Notes under the pieces: generated by a model | What the model was told of the DNA's origin: nothing | The model's input: only the letters and a program-made list of their open reading frames with translations | Databases searched by the model: none | Shown: positions 1 to 8,965 of the stretch, piece after piece | How the letters are laid out: every line of letters begins with the position of its first letter | Numbering within the stretch: position 1 is the stretch's first letter | Assembly: GCA_964441505.1 (NCBI GenBank) | Contig: CAYTUV010000008.1 | Location: 1-64,000 of the forward strand | DNA: 64,000 nt | Origin: Fen-1258 sp964441505 | GTDB taxonomy: Bacteria > Bacteroidota > Ignavibacteria > Ignavibacteriales > Melioribacteraceae | Direction: 5' to 3' | Translations under genes and position numbers: made by a program

Positions 1-703
1 CACCGGAAATATAATACGGAATCAAATCGGTAGTTCCAAATTGCGCGCAAACCTTCAGGTCTGAACCGAAACCATTCTCAATTAAGAGCTGACCGTGTTC
101 GGTTTCTTTCAGCAGCTTTAAAATACTTTTGCCGAAAGTTTTATTTAGAACCAAACTCGCTCTGCCTGAATCACTTATCTCAAGATCGGTACTTTCTTTA
201 TCCATTTCGCTGATTAACCTGCCTGCACAAACTGCATCTTCTAAATTAAAATTACCATTAGAGCCGGCACAAATAATTTCAACATCTTTGTTGAGCAGAA
301 GCAGATGCCTGGCCATCGATGGAAGATTGTTAAAACTGCAGATAAAAAGATTTTCAGAAAACTTTGCTTTAACAATCGATTTAGATCCATTGGTAGTGTA
401 AAGAATGATCGATTTCCCGGAGACAATTTCCGGGGTATATTCTAATGGTGAATTGCCAAGATTGAACCCTTCAACTTTTTTTGTGTTACGCTCACCGCTA
501 AGAATAGTCTGACCGCCGAATGCATTGCCGGAAACTTTCATAGCAAAATCAACCGTGCTTACAGGAATAATCTCACGCGCACCGTTGGCGAGAGCCGTGA
601 CTATTACAGTCGATGCACGGAGAACATCAATAACAACGGAAGTTTTTCCGCTGAAATAAAGATCATCGAGATGCAGATTTGAGTAGTGTACGTTAATTTT
701 CAT
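1..703 (-). CDS. comB: 2-phosphosulfolactate phosphatase (ComB family), 3' end beyond window
   Basis: The minus-strand frame from ATG at 703 stays open to the left edge and gives about 234 residues, close to the full length of this family (about 240), so only the last few residues are missing. The N-terminal half contains the ComB signature VIDVLRASTVIVTAL (residues 24-38), followed by a G-A-R-E-I-I-P segment and a later TTNGSK motif. ComB is a magnesium-dependent phosphatase that hydrolyses 2-phospho-3-sulfolactate to sulfolactate. The step is known from coenzyme M synthesis in methanogens, but homologues are common in bacteria, where the role is less clear. The start lies 2 bp after the gcvT stop, so the two are probably co-transcribed. 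Identification rests on motif recognition; no in-frame stop or frameshift was seen. Confidence 0.85.
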   Translation of the reverse strand, partial: MKINVHYSNLHLDDLYFSGKTSVVIDVLRASTVIVTALANGAREIIPVSTVDFAMKVSGNAFGGQTILSGERNTKKVEGFNLGNSPLEYTPEIVSGKSIILYTTNGSKSIVKAKFSENLFICSFNNLPSMARHLLLLNKDVEIICAGSNGNFNLEDAVCAGRLISEMDKESTDLEISDSGRASLVLNKTFGKSILKLLKETEHGQLLIENGFGSDLKVCAQFGTTDLIPYYISG

Positions 704-705
704 TT

Positions 706-1794
706 TTAGTTTTTCACAAATGGTAGTTTAGTAATTACCGCAGGAACTTCTTTCCCACGAATAACAAAATTTATTTTACTTCCTTCTTTACTGTATGCTG
801 TATCTACATAGCCCATTGCAATCGCTTTGTCGAGCATCGGGCTTACGGTCCCGCTTGTAATATGACCAACTACTTTTCCATCAACGGACAGGTCGTAACC
901 GTGACGAGGAAATGATTTTTCGTCCGAGATGATGGGGACTAATTTTCTCTTGAGTCCATCCTCTTTCACTTTGAGCAAAACATCTTTTGCGATAAATTCT
1001 GCTTTCTTCAATTTAGTGATCCAGCCGAGTCCGGCTTCGAGAGTGTTTGTTGTCTGGTCAATATCATTTCCATATAAGCAGAAACCCATTTCAAGTCGTA
1101 ATGAATCACGTGCGCCGAGACCAATCGGTTGGATACCAAAATCTTTTCCGGCATCAAATAATGCATTCCAGACCTTTACCGCATCAGTCTCACTGCCTTT
1201 GAAATACAATTCATAACCAAGTTCACCGGTATAGCCTGTCCGGGAGACAATCATCTCTATTCCTGCAACTTTTGCGAAGATGAAATGATAGTATTCCATA
1301 TCAAGAGGTTTATCACAAATTTTTTCAACAACATTTTTTGAATTAGGACCCTGTACAGCAAGAAGCGAGTATTCGTCACTCTCATCAGCGATTTCAACGC
1401 CAAATGTATTGTTATCTTTCATCCATGCAAAGTCTTTATCCTTATTCGATGCGTTTACTACGAGCAAAAATTCTTTTTCACTAATCCGATAGACTAAGAG
1501 ATCGTCAACAATTCCTGCATCGGGATAGCACATAGCTGAGTATTGTACCCTTCCGTCTGTAAGAAGGGATGCATCATTCACTGCGATATGCTGAACAAAA
1601 TCGAGCGCACGCTCTCCTCTGATAAGAATTTCTCCCATGTGAGAGACATCGAAAACTCCGACTGCCGTACGTACAACTTTATGTTCTGCAATTATTGATG
1701 AGTATTGAACCGGCATTTGATAACCTGCAAAGTCAACAATCTTAGCACCACATTTTTCATGAACAGAAAAAAATTTTGTCTTTTTCATTATCAT
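706..1794 (-). CDS. gcvT: Glycine cleavage system T protein (aminomethyltransferase)
   Basis: A full-length 362-aa T protein (family about 360-375). It transfers the aminomethyl group from lipoylated H protein to tetrahydrofolate, releasing ammonia, in the cytoplasmic glycine cleavage complex. Visible motifs are the N-terminal FSVHEKCGAKIVDFAGYQMPVQY, VFDVSHMGEI, the conserved aspartate in YPDAGIVDDLLVYR, GARDSLRLEMGFCLYGND and the C-terminal SGTVSPML...AMGYV barrel segment. The start ATG overlaps the stop of the upstream transaldolase-family gene as ATGA, which supports translational coupling; a second ATG lies two codons in (1788). No gcvH or gcvP gene is in the window, so the other complex subunits must be encoded elsewhere. 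Confidence 0.96.
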   Translation of the reverse strand: MIMKKTKFFSVHEKCGAKIVDFAGYQMPVQYSSIIAEHKVVRTAVGVFDVSHMGEILIRGERALDFVQHIAVNDASLLTDGRVQYSAMCYPDAGIVDDLLVYRISEKEFLLVVNASNKDKDFAWMKDNNTFGVEIADESDEYSLLAVQGPNSKNVVEKICDKPLDMEYYHFIFAKVAGIEMIVSRTGYTGELGYELYFKGSETDAVKVWNALFDAGKDFGIQPIGLGARDSLRLEMGFCLYGNDIDQTTNTLEAGLGWITKLKKAEFIAKDVLLKVKEDGLKRKLVPIISDEKSFPRHGYDLSVDGKVVGHITSGTVSPMLDKAIAMGYVDTAYSKEGSKINFVIRGKEVPAVITKLPFVKN

Positions 1795-2438
1795 TTCTCG
1801 TTTGATTTTCTCCAGTCACTAAGGAATTTTTCCAATCCGATATCGGTGAGAGGATGTTTGAATAACTTTTCAATAACATCAAACGGCATTGTTGCAACAT
1901 GAGCACCCATTAATGCGGCATCAACAAGATGTAAAGGATGGCGTATGCTTGCAACCAGCACCTGTGTTTTGAAATCATAATTTTCATAAATCTGTACTAT
2001 CTGTTGGATTAATCCCATTCCATCGGTGCTTATATCATCTAAACGGCCGACAAATGGACTGATATAAGTTGCGCCAGCTTTAGCAGCCAGCAACGCTTGT
2101 GTTGGAGAAAAACATAAAGTTACATTTGTGTTAATTCCTTCATCACTCAGAGATTTTACAGCTTTAATTCCTTCTTTTATCAAAGGTACCTTCACAACAA
2201 TATTTTTGTGAATAGCTGCAAGTTCATGTGCTTCTTTTAAAATACCGTTGTAATCAGTGGAAACAACTTCTGCGCTGATTGGTCCATCAACAATTTTGAG
2301 AATTTCATCGAGCAGCTGGCGGAAATTTTTCCCCTCCTTAGCTACAAGAGATGGATTGGTTGTAACTCCATCGAGCAAACCGTATGAAGCGGTTTCTTTA
2401 ATCTCATTTATATTAGCAGTATCAATAAAAAATTTCAT
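1791..2438 (-). CDS. fsa: Fructose-6-phosphate aldolase / transaldolase (TalC/Fsa subfamily)
   Basis: At 215 aa this is the short single-domain class of transaldolases (TalB-type enzymes are about 315 aa). The protein opens with MKFFIDTANINEI, has GVTTNPSLVAKEG (residues 24-36), and carries the Schiff-base lysine at about residue 83 in VVKVPL. The C-terminal GAHVATMPFDVIEKLFKHPLTDIGLEKFLSDW is typical. The enzyme moves or releases a dihydroxyacetone unit from fructose 6-phosphate. Sequence alone does not separate transaldolase from aldolase activity in this subfamily. The next gene, gcvT, starts inside its stop codon. The upstream 93 bp to rng hold nothing I recognise. Confidence 0.93.
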   Translation of the reverse strand: MKFFIDTANINEIKETASYGLLDGVTTNPSLVAKEGKNFRQLLDEILKIVDGPISAEVVSTDYNGILKEAHELAAIHKNIVVKVPLIKEGIKAVKSLSDEGINTNVTLCFSPTQALLAAKAGATYISPFVGRLDDISTDGMGLIQQIVQIYENYDFKTQVLVASIRHPLHLVDAALMGAHVATMPFDVIEKLFKHPLTDIGLEKFLSDWRKSNEK

Positions 2439-2531
2439 CTGATTACCTTAAATAGGGTGAATAGAATTTTCTTCTATAGAAAAATAATAAAAATCCAAAA
2501 CATTTTACCGTCGTAATTCGAAAGTCCGGTT

Positions 2532-4133
2532 TTAGACAAAATCTGCGGTAATATCGTTCCCGGTCTTCGTTGAAATAAATCGAAAACTCTGAGGACTATT
2601 TTTTTCATTCTGAATAAGTTTTACACGAACAAAATATCGTAATTGCATTTTTAACAACGGTGAAAATAATCCCCTTGTTAATTTTTCTCCGAGCGAAGTA
2701 TGAACCTGTAAAGTAAGTCCGGTGCCTTTACCTTCTGATCTGAAACGCTTCAGCCAGCGGTCAATTTCATGCATCAGGTTCGATTTCTTGGTCAGCAAAC
2801 CTGAGCCGGCGCAATACGGGCATGCATCGTTCATCGACTGCATAATATTTTCCCGGATACGCTCACGTGTAATCTGCATCAGGCCAAATTCCGTCATTGG
2901 CAGCATAGCAATCTTTGCACGGTCTTTCTTGAATTCTTTTTTCAATTCATCATAAATTTTCTTCCGGTTCTTTTCATCTTCAAGATCAATAAAATCTACA
3001 ACTATCAATCCGCCGATGTCACGCAGACGAAGCTGCCGGACAATCTCTCGTGCTGCTTCAAGATCAGTCTTTAGTGAATTCAGTTCCTGTTCTTTCTTAG
3101 CCGCGTATCGTCCGCTATTAACATCGATAACAACCATGGCTTCGGTATGTTCAATCACAATATGTCCGCCGCTCGGCATCGAGACTTTTCGTCCCATCAA
3201 TCCTTTGATCTGTTCATCAATTTTGAATGCTTCGAAAATCGAGATATCTTCTTTAAACAGTTCTATCCTGTCTATCAATGCGGGTTGAATGAACTGAACG
3301 TAGTTGCGGATCTCTTTGTAAAGCTTTTTTGAATCAACAAAAACTTTTGATACGTCGGGTGTGAATAAATCACGGATTACACTGATAGTGGTACTTAAAT
3401 CTTTGTAAAGGAGGAACGGCGGTTCTTGTTTCTTGGCATCTTCCTGCATGTCTTCCCAAATCTTTACAAGATATTTCAGATCTCCGGAAAGTGATTCCTC
3501 GCTCTGATCTTTTGCAGCAGTGCGTATTATAAGTCCGCAATTTGAAGGCAAAATTCCGCGCGCAATTCTGCGCAATCTTTTTCTTTCTCTGAAATCATAA
3601 ATCTTTTTTGAAACGCCAATCTTATCATCTAACGGAAGAAGAACACAAAATCTTCCGGGGATCGAAATAGAAGAGGTACATCGAACTCCCTTATCCTTAA
3701 CAGGTTCTTTAATGATCTGAATTAAGATCTCTTCCCCTTTATGGAGTTTTGGTATTTGCCTGTGTTCTTTCTGCTCTGGTTTCGGTTGGGGCTTCGCTTC
3801 GCCTTCAGCTACTGAAGGTATTAGTGTACCGGTTTCTTCCTTATCGTCATCATCGCTGTCATCAGAATCATTATCCTCATCGAGCATGCTTTGAAGCGCT
3901 TCGGTTCTCTCTCCGATATCTGAGAAGTGAAGAAAGGCATCGTGCTTTAATCCGATATCGATAAATACTGCCCTGATGCCGGGCATAACTCTGGCAACCT
4001 TGCCAAGGAAAACATCGCCGACCATTCTTCTTTTTTCCGGATGATCGACAAAAAAATCCACCAGATTTCCATCCTCAGTAATCGCAACATGATTCTGTGA
4101 TGCAGACGAATTAATTATTATTTCTTTATTCAT
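2532..4133 (-). CDS. rng: Ribonuclease G/E family endoribonuclease
   Basis: A 533-aa RNase E/G family protein that cuts single-stranded AU-rich RNA during rRNA maturation and mRNA decay. It begins with the usual N-terminal strand plus an S1-like domain (VGDVFLGKVARVMPGIRAVFIDIG...DAFLHFSD). Catalytic DNase I-like motifs are VIDVNSGR and GGLIVVDFIDL, and the zinc-link CPYC lies near residue 446. The odd point is a long, very acidic insertion of about 60 residues (roughly residues 84-145, with runs of D and E then P/K/E-rich sequence) inside the S1-like region, where E. coli RNase G has only a short loop. There is no RNase E-type C-terminal scaffold, so the call is closer to RNase G in layout. 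An AAAAGG sequence stands ahead of the ATG. Confidence 0.95.
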   Translation of the reverse strand: MNKEIIINSSASQNHVAITEDGNLVDFFVDHPEKRRMVGDVFLGKVARVMPGIRAVFIDIGLKHDAFLHFSDIGERTEALQSMLDEDNDSDDSDDDDKEETGTLIPSVAEGEAKPQPKPEQKEHRQIPKLHKGEEILIQIIKEPVKDKGVRCTSSISIPGRFCVLLPLDDKIGVSKKIYDFRERKRLRRIARGILPSNCGLIIRTAAKDQSEESLSGDLKYLVKIWEDMQEDAKKQEPPFLLYKDLSTTISVIRDLFTPDVSKVFVDSKKLYKEIRNYVQFIQPALIDRIELFKEDISIFEAFKIDEQIKGLMGRKVSMPSGGHIVIEHTEAMVVIDVNSGRYAAKKEQELNSLKTDLEAAREIVRQLRLRDIGGLIVVDFIDLEDEKNRKKIYDELKKEFKKDRAKIAMLPMTEFGLMQITRERIRENIMQSMNDACPYCAGSGLLTKKSNLMHEIDRWLKRFRSEGKGTGLTLQVHTSLGEKLTRGLFSPLLKMQLRYFVRVKLIQNEKNSPQSFRFISTKTGNDITADFV

Positions 4134-4154
4134 TTTAAAACCTTTTTGTTCTTC

Positions 4155-5219
4155 TCAATTAACGCCTGCGTTTTCTTCAGCAAGCCAGAAAAGAACTTTC
4201 CTTTGAAATTTTTTATGGATAATTGCATGCTCGTCTATATTGACGGGAGTATGCAATATGCTATCTGCATGTTCACTAATGAGCGAACACAGATCAGTTA
4301 AATTTTTGATTGAGAATACTTTGTCGAGTAAAAATTTTACTCCGCTATGAGATTTGAAATACCATATAGAATGTTTTTTAGCTTTATCGAGAGCGAGCAA
4401 CTCTCCGAATTCGCTTTCTAAATTTTTAATATGCTGTAAAACTGTTGCGCTGACAATTGAAGCATCCGGCTCACCGGGATCTTTGCCCGTTTCCACCAGC
4501 GTATTAAACCGTGAAAATATAAACGGATTACCTAACGCACCTCGTGCAATCATAGCCGAATCGCATCCGGTTAAATCGAACATCCCCTTAATATCCTGAG
4601 GAGAAAACATTGACCCGTTTCCCACAACGGGAATATTAATCGCCTCTTTAACTTTCTTCAGCCATGTCCAGTCGGCTTCGATATCATATCTGTCAGCACG
4701 GGTTCTGCCGTGAACAAAGACTAATGATCCGCCGTTATCCTGAACAGCCTTTGCGTTTTCGATAATATTGATGTGGGATTTGTCTTTGCCCAATCTCAGT
4801 TTAACAGAGATTGGTACCCCATTCGATCCATCAACCATTTTGCGGACGAGTTTACCGATTGTTTTTGAATCATCGAGAAGAGAGGCGCCCATATTTTTTG
4901 AACAAACCTTCTCCACCGGACAGCCGCAGTTTAAATCAATTAAATCCGGTTTGTGTTTTGAAATTTCTTTTGCGGCTTCATAGAGAATTTCAGGATTGTT
5001 GCCAAGGACTTGTACACCGATTGGTTTTTCCGAGCGGTTGAATGAAAAATGACGAAGTGTTTCAAAATTATTTTTTATGACACCTTCTGCACTTACCATT
5101 TGTGTAAATGTTATTCCGGCGCCATACTGTTTGCATATTTTTCGGAAAGAAGAATCGGTCACCTCCGCCATTGGGGCTAAAAATAATTTCTTGCCAATAT
5201 CGAGGTTGCCGATTTTCAT
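4155..5219 (-). CDS. dus: tRNA-dihydrouridine synthase (DusB-like)
   Basis: A 354-aa flavoprotein of the Dus family, which reduces specific uridines in the tRNA D-loop using FMN and NADPH. Seen motifs: LFLAPMAEVTDSSFR at the N-terminus, the FMN-barrel segment VQVLGNNPE, the catalytic-cysteine motif DLNCGCPVEKVCSKNMGASLL, KLRLG, FVHGRT, and VVGNGSMFSP...CDSAMIARGALGNPFIF at the phosphate-binding end. Length fits the DusB group. It lies 21 bp upstream of rng in the same direction and may share its transcript. The start at 5219 leaves three residues before the first conserved strand. On its 5' side lies a repeat element (5335-5484), then pnp. Confidence 0.94.
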   Translation of the reverse strand: MKIGNLDIGKKLFLAPMAEVTDSSFRKICKQYGAGITFTQMVSAEGVIKNNFETLRHFSFNRSEKPIGVQVLGNNPEILYEAAKEISKHKPDLIDLNCGCPVEKVCSKNMGASLLDDSKTIGKLVRKMVDGSNGVPISVKLRLGKDKSHINIIENAKAVQDNGGSLVFVHGRTRADRYDIEADWTWLKKVKEAINIPVVGNGSMFSPQDIKGMFDLTGCDSAMIARGALGNPFIFSRFNTLVETGKDPGEPDASIVSATVLQHIKNLESEFGELLALDKAKKHSIWYFKSHSGVKFLLDKVFSIKNLTDLCSLISEHADSILHTPVNIDEHAIIHKKFQRKVLFWLAEENAGVN

Positions 5220-5334
5220 TTAATAACTTCTACCCAGTCATTTCCAAAAAACAATTTGTTAATCATTTTGTCTTTCTGAGAAATCTGTAAGAAAAAAAAT
5301 CTCAAAAAAGATTTGATAAGATATCCTTCGCAGA

Positions 5335-5484
5335 GGATGTCTTAAAAGTCTTAGGCTGTCATTCTGAGGAGTCCCGCTTTACGGGATAAACTCCGTGGCG
5401 TGAGAATCTTTAGTTATTAACTAAAGATTTCTCCCCGGCATACGCCGGGTCGAAATGACAAAATTAGTCTTTTGAGACAACCCC
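5335..5484. repeat. MITE-like intergenic element, copy A (TTGTCTCAAAAG ends)
   Basis: An element of about 150 bp whose two ends are imperfect inverted repeats of about 33 bp: the left end reads ATGTCTTAAAAGTCTTA and the right end, reversed, reads TTGTCTCAAAAGACTA. Inside are two palindromes, one around GAATCTTTAGTTATTAACTA and a CCCGGC/GCCGGG hairpin. It begins 16 bp after the pnp stop and encodes nothing. Two further copies with the same ends lie at 29985-30098 and 54910-55013, also just 3' of a gene. It may act as a transcription end for pnp. Confidence 0.7.
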
Positions 5485-5499
5485 TTATCAGGATTATAC

Positions 5500-7608
5500 T
5501 TATTCTTTTTCTTCAGTTTCTTCAGCTGCAAGAGTATCGTTCATCAACGCTTTTCTTGATAAGGATAACTTTCCACCTTCAATTGCAATTAATTTTACTT
5601 TTACCATCTCGCCTTCTTTCAATACATCCGTTACTTTATTAACACGTTTTGTATCTACCTGCGAAATGTGCAATAGTCCCTGTGTACCCGGAAATATTTC
5701 AACAAAAGCACCGAAGTCTGTAATCTTCATAATTTTTCCGGTGTAATTTTTATTGAGTTCCGGTTCGGCAACAAGAAGTCTGATGTAATCTTTGGCTGCT
5801 TTTGCAAGAGCTGCATCCTGACCTGCGATGCTTACAGTACCATCTTCTTCAATGTTGATATCAACACAGAAATCTTTTTGCATCTTTTGAATAACTTTTC
5901 CGCCAGGTCCTATAACAGTTCCAATTTTATCAGTAGGAATCTTTGTTGTGAAGATTCTTGGCGCATAATTGGAAATGTTTGGTCTGGCTTCTGAAATAGC
6001 CTCATTCATAATTTTGAGTATATGTAGACGGCCTTCTTTTGCCTGAGCAAGAGCCTTTTCCATAATCTCGTATGAAATTCCTTGAATCTTGATATCCATC
6101 TGAAGAGCGGTAATTCCATTTTCAGAACCGGCAACTTTGAAATCCATATCGCCAAGATGATCTTCGTTACCAAGAATATCGGTCAGAATTGCAAATTGAT
6201 CAGCCTCTTTAACAAGACCCATTGCAATACCGGCAATAGCACATTTGATCGGAACGCCGCCATCCATTAAGGCAAGAGATCCTGCACAAACTGTAGCCAT
6301 TGATGATGATCCGTTTGATTCAAGAATATCCGAGTTCAAGCGAACGATGTATGGAAATTTATCTTCAGCAGGAATAATATTTTTTAATGAACGTTCAGCA
6401 AGATTACCATGTCCAACCTCTCTTCTCCCCACACCGGAAAATCTTCCGGTTTCGCCTACACTAAACGGCGGGAAGTTATAGTGAAGAAGGAAACGTTTTT
6501 TATACTCAGGCTGAAGCCCGTCAATTACCTGTTCGTCACCCTTAGCGCCTAATGTAAGTGTCGTTAAGCTTTGGGTTTCTCCTCTTGTGAAAAGAGCAGT
6601 TCCGTGCGGACGAGGAAGAATTCCGAGTTCGATAGAGATTGGTCTGACTTGTGTTGTATTTCTTCCGTCAAGGCGTAATCCGTCTTCGAGAATTCTTTTG
6701 CGCATCAAATCTTTCTCCATATCATGAAGAATTTCTTTGATGGCTTTTTCCTGTTCGGGATATTTTTCTGCGAGAGCAGCTAGAACTTCATCCGTTAAAG
6801 TATGGTTCTGAGCTGATCTTTCTTCTTTTGCAAGAACAGAAGAAACGATCGCTTTATACTTGTCATGTGCTATCGCGGAAATGTCGTTGAATAAATTCTG
6901 ATCAACAATTTTTTCAGGGACAACCATTTTGGGTTTACCGCAAAGCTCGCGTAATTCTTTCTGAACTTCGATGATCTTTTTGATTTCAGCATGAGCAAAC
7001 TTTAAAGCGTCAAGCATAACCTGTTCGCTTAATTCTTTTGCTTCGCCCTCAACCATCATAATTGAACTTTCTGTTCCGGCAATTACTAATTCAAGATCGC
7101 TCTCTTCAGTTTCTTTAAGAGTAGGATTGATAATTAATTCACCATTGATTCTTCCAACTCTCACTTCACCGATCGGTTCGAGGAATGGAATGTCGGAAAT
7201 AGCAAGTGCAGCTGATGCGGCACAGGCAGCAATCACATCAGAATCATTCTCGCTGTCGTATGAATAAACAAACGCAGCAACCTGAGTATCGTTTCTGTAA
7301 TTATCAGAGAATAAGGGACGAAGCGGACGGTCAATCAATCGTGCCGTAAGAACTTCTTTATCTGTAGGTTTGCCTTCGCGTTTAAAAAATCCACCTGGAA
7401 TTTTACCGGCAGCAAATGCTTTCTCTCTATACTCAACACTGAGCGGAAAGAAATCTACATCCGGACGTAATTCACCTGCAACCGCAGTTACTAAAACCAT
7501 TGTATCGCCGTAGCGGACAATAACAGCGCCGTTTGCTTGTTTGGCAAGTTTTCCTGTTTCAAAAATTAATTTTTGTTTTCCTATTTGTACTTCTTTGGTA
7601 TAAACCAT
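5500..7608 (-). CDS. pnp: Polyribonucleotide nucleotidyltransferase (PNPase)
   Basis: Full-length (702 aa) 3'-5' exoribonuclease that degrades RNA phosphorolytically and works with the degradosome. Domain order is complete: a first RNase PH domain (about 1-210, with GDTMVLVTAV and the FFPLSVEYREK...GGFFKREGKPT region), a helical linker, a second RNase PH domain (about 300-540, with RPHGTALFTRGETQSL and a GDMDFKVAGS catalytic segment), a KH domain (about 550-615, GPGGKVIQKM) and a C-terminal S1 domain (about 620-690, GKIMKITDFGAFVEIFPG). It lies 12 bp downstream of rpsO, the classical rpsO-pnp arrangement, and is followed by a repeat element that may end the transcript. Confidence 0.98.
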   Translation of the reverse strand: MVYTKEVQIGKQKLIFETGKLAKQANGAVIVRYGDTMVLVTAVAGELRPDVDFFPLSVEYREKAFAAGKIPGGFFKREGKPTDKEVLTARLIDRPLRPLFSDNYRNDTQVAAFVYSYDSENDSDVIAACAASAALAISDIPFLEPIGEVRVGRINGELIINPTLKETEESDLELVIAGTESSIMMVEGEAKELSEQVMLDALKFAHAEIKKIIEVQKELRELCGKPKMVVPEKIVDQNLFNDISAIAHDKYKAIVSSVLAKEERSAQNHTLTDEVLAALAEKYPEQEKAIKEILHDMEKDLMRKRILEDGLRLDGRNTTQVRPISIELGILPRPHGTALFTRGETQSLTTLTLGAKGDEQVIDGLQPEYKKRFLLHYNFPPFSVGETGRFSGVGRREVGHGNLAERSLKNIIPAEDKFPYIVRLNSDILESNGSSSMATVCAGSLALMDGGVPIKCAIAGIAMGLVKEADQFAILTDILGNEDHLGDMDFKVAGSENGITALQMDIKIQGISYEIMEKALAQAKEGRLHILKIMNEAISEARPNISNYAPRIFTTKIPTDKIGTVIGPGGKVIQKMQKDFCVDINIEEDGTVSIAGQDAALAKAAKDYIRLLVAEPELNKNYTGKIMKITDFGAFVEIFPGTQGLLHISQVDTKRVNKVTDVLKEGEMVKVKLIAIEGGKLSLSRKALMNDTLAAEETEEKE

Positions 7609-7620
7609 TTAGAAACTCCG

Positions 7621-7890
7621 TTACTTTCTTATGTTCAATTCTTTAATTATAGTACGATATCTTTCTATCGTTCTACTTGCTAGATAATCCAGCAGTCTTC
7701 TTCTTTTTCCTACCATTTGCATTAATCCGCGTCTTGAAGCATGATCTTTTTTGTGTGCTTCAAAATGTGAGGTAAGACGATTAATTTCCGCGGTAAGTAA
7801 AGCAATCTGCACCTCGGCAGTTCCGCTGTCTTTTTCCGTTTTACCGAATTTTTTGATTATCTCAAGTTTTTCTTCTTTTGATAATGCCAT
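7621..7890 (-). CDS. rpsO: 30S ribosomal protein S15
   Basis: The 89-aa length is exactly typical. S15 binds the central domain of 16S rRNA early in small-subunit assembly. Conserved segments are FGKTEKDSGTAEVQIALLTAEI, LTSHFEAHKKDHASRRGL and the RRRLLDYL...RYRTIIKEL C-terminus. The start has a strong Shine-Dalgarno sequence (AAGGAG, 7 nt before ATG), which is not usual for its neighbours, and a hairpin lies in the leader (7923-7965). In several bacteria S15 represses its own translation through leader structures; whether that happens here is unknown. pnp follows after 12 bp. Confidence 0.98.
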   Translation of the reverse strand: MALSKEEKLEIIKKFGKTEKDSGTAEVQIALLTAEINRLTSHFEAHKKDHASRRGLMQMVGKRRRLLDYLASRTIERYRTIIKELNIRK

Positions 7891-7922
7891 TTTTGTTACT
7901 CCTTTATTTGTTTGTTCGATAC

Positions 7923-7965
7923 AACCCCAGAATCAATCCCGCTCTTTGCGGGATAAACCGGGGTT
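7923..7965 (-). promoter_or_regulatory. Hairpin in the rpsO 5' leader
   Basis: A nested stem: an outer AACCCC/GGGGTT pair (7923-7928 with 7960-7965) and an inner 7-bp stem around CCCGC-TCTTT-GCGGG (7936-7954). It ends about 33 nt before the rpsO ATG and about 15 nt before its Shine-Dalgarno sequence. It could be an S15 autoregulatory site, a processing site between ribF and rpsO, or just a dispersed palindrome: a similar CCCGC...GCGGGATAAA core occurs inside the repeat at 5335-5484. Confidence 0.45.
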
Positions 7966-7991
7966 TATTAGTTAGTTAATTTTGTTTTGTT

Positions 7992-8040
7992 GAGCAGATT
8001 TTTAATCTGCTCACATTAACACAGATTAAAAATCTGTGTT
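7992..8040. repeat. Two adjacent palindromes at the ribF 3' end
   Basis: GAGCAGA-TTTTTAA-TCTGCTC (7992-8012) is followed after 5 bp by a second palindrome with arms AACACAGATT/AATCTGTGTT (8018-8040). Both share the AGATTTTTAATCT core. The second one contains the last codons and the stop of ribF, so the protein's C-terminal SNTDF is encoded by repeat sequence. They could work as weak terminators or mRNA-stability hairpins. Confidence 0.6.
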
Positions 8041-8964
8041 ACTAATGATTTCCTGAGCTGTTTTTTTATCAGTTTGTATCTGATGAATCAATGAATCTTT
8101 TGACTCAAACTTCACTTCATCCCGCAAACGTTTTAGAAATTCTATCTTCATAGATTTTCCGTAAATGTCCCGATCGAAATTCAATATGTGAACTTCCAAA
8201 ACCAATTCATGTTTGTTCTCAAAAGTCGGTCTGTAACCGATATTCATAATTCCAAAATGAATCTCATTATCCAGCAGGCATCTGGTAACATAAACACCAT
8301 TCTTCGGAATTGCTTTGCTGCTTTCATCCAGCATTACATTTGCTGTCGGAAATCCAAGTGTTCTACCTCGTTGAGCGCCTACAACAATTTTTCCCGAGAT
8401 GGAAAAGTTTCTGCCTAAAAAGAGATTTGCCCGCTCAATATCGCCATTGAATAGCGCATTCCTGATTTTGGTACTGCTTATTATCTCTCCCTCCAGACTT
8501 TCGGCAGAGACATCCGTAACATCAAAATTATGAAGCTTTCCTACCTGGCTTAGTTTTACAACATCGCCCAATCTGTCCTTGCCAAATTTGTGATCGTGCC
8601 CGATGACCATATGCGAAGCGCCGATCTTATCAACAATAAACTGTCTGATAAACTCATCTGATGTTAATTGTGAAAAATCTTTGGTAAAATTTATCACCAT
8701 CAGATTTTCAATTCCGGACTTCTCAAGAATTTCTTTCTTCTCATCAAGCGAGGTCAGAAGTTTCATCTCAAAATCTTTTGAAAGAACAAATCGCGGATGC
8801 GGCTCGAACGTAACCACAAAACTGGTTCCATTTTTCTCAGCAACAACTTTTTTCACTTCATTCAGGATTTTGAAGTGACCAAGATGCAGACCGTCAAATG
8901 ATCCAACCGTCACAACGGCATTTTTCGTCCTTATATTTTCAGAAACTTCTGTATAAACTTTCAT
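8026..8964 (-). CDS. ribF: Bifunctional riboflavin kinase / FAD synthetase
   Basis: A 312-aa protein of normal RibF length. It phosphorylates riboflavin to FMN and adenylylates FMN to FAD. The N-terminal nucleotidyltransferase half has VVTVGSFDGLHLGHFKIL (the H-x-G-H motif), VTFEPHPR and IGHDHKFGKDRLG. The C-terminal flavokinase half has GRTLGFPTANV, NGVYVTR and the GIMNIGYRPTFE...LEVHIL segment. It starts 1 bp after the truB stop, inside the rimP-to-pnp cluster. The final residues SNTDF are encoded in a palindromic repeat (8018-8040), suggesting that the original C-terminus was altered by repeat insertion. Confidence 0.96.
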   Translation of the reverse strand: MKVYTEVSENIRTKNAVVTVGSFDGLHLGHFKILNEVKKVVAEKNGTSFVVTFEPHPRFVLSKDFEMKLLTSLDEKKEILEKSGIENLMVINFTKDFSQLTSDEFIRQFIVDKIGASHMVIGHDHKFGKDRLGDVVKLSQVGKLHNFDVTDVSAESLEGEIISSTKIRNALFNGDIERANLFLGRNFSISGKIVVGAQRGRTLGFPTANVMLDESSKAIPKNGVYVTRCLLDNEIHFGIMNIGYRPTFENKHELVLEVHILNFDRDIYGKSMKIEFLKRLRDEVKFESKDSLIHQIQTDKKTAQEIISNTDF

Positions 8965-8965
8965 T

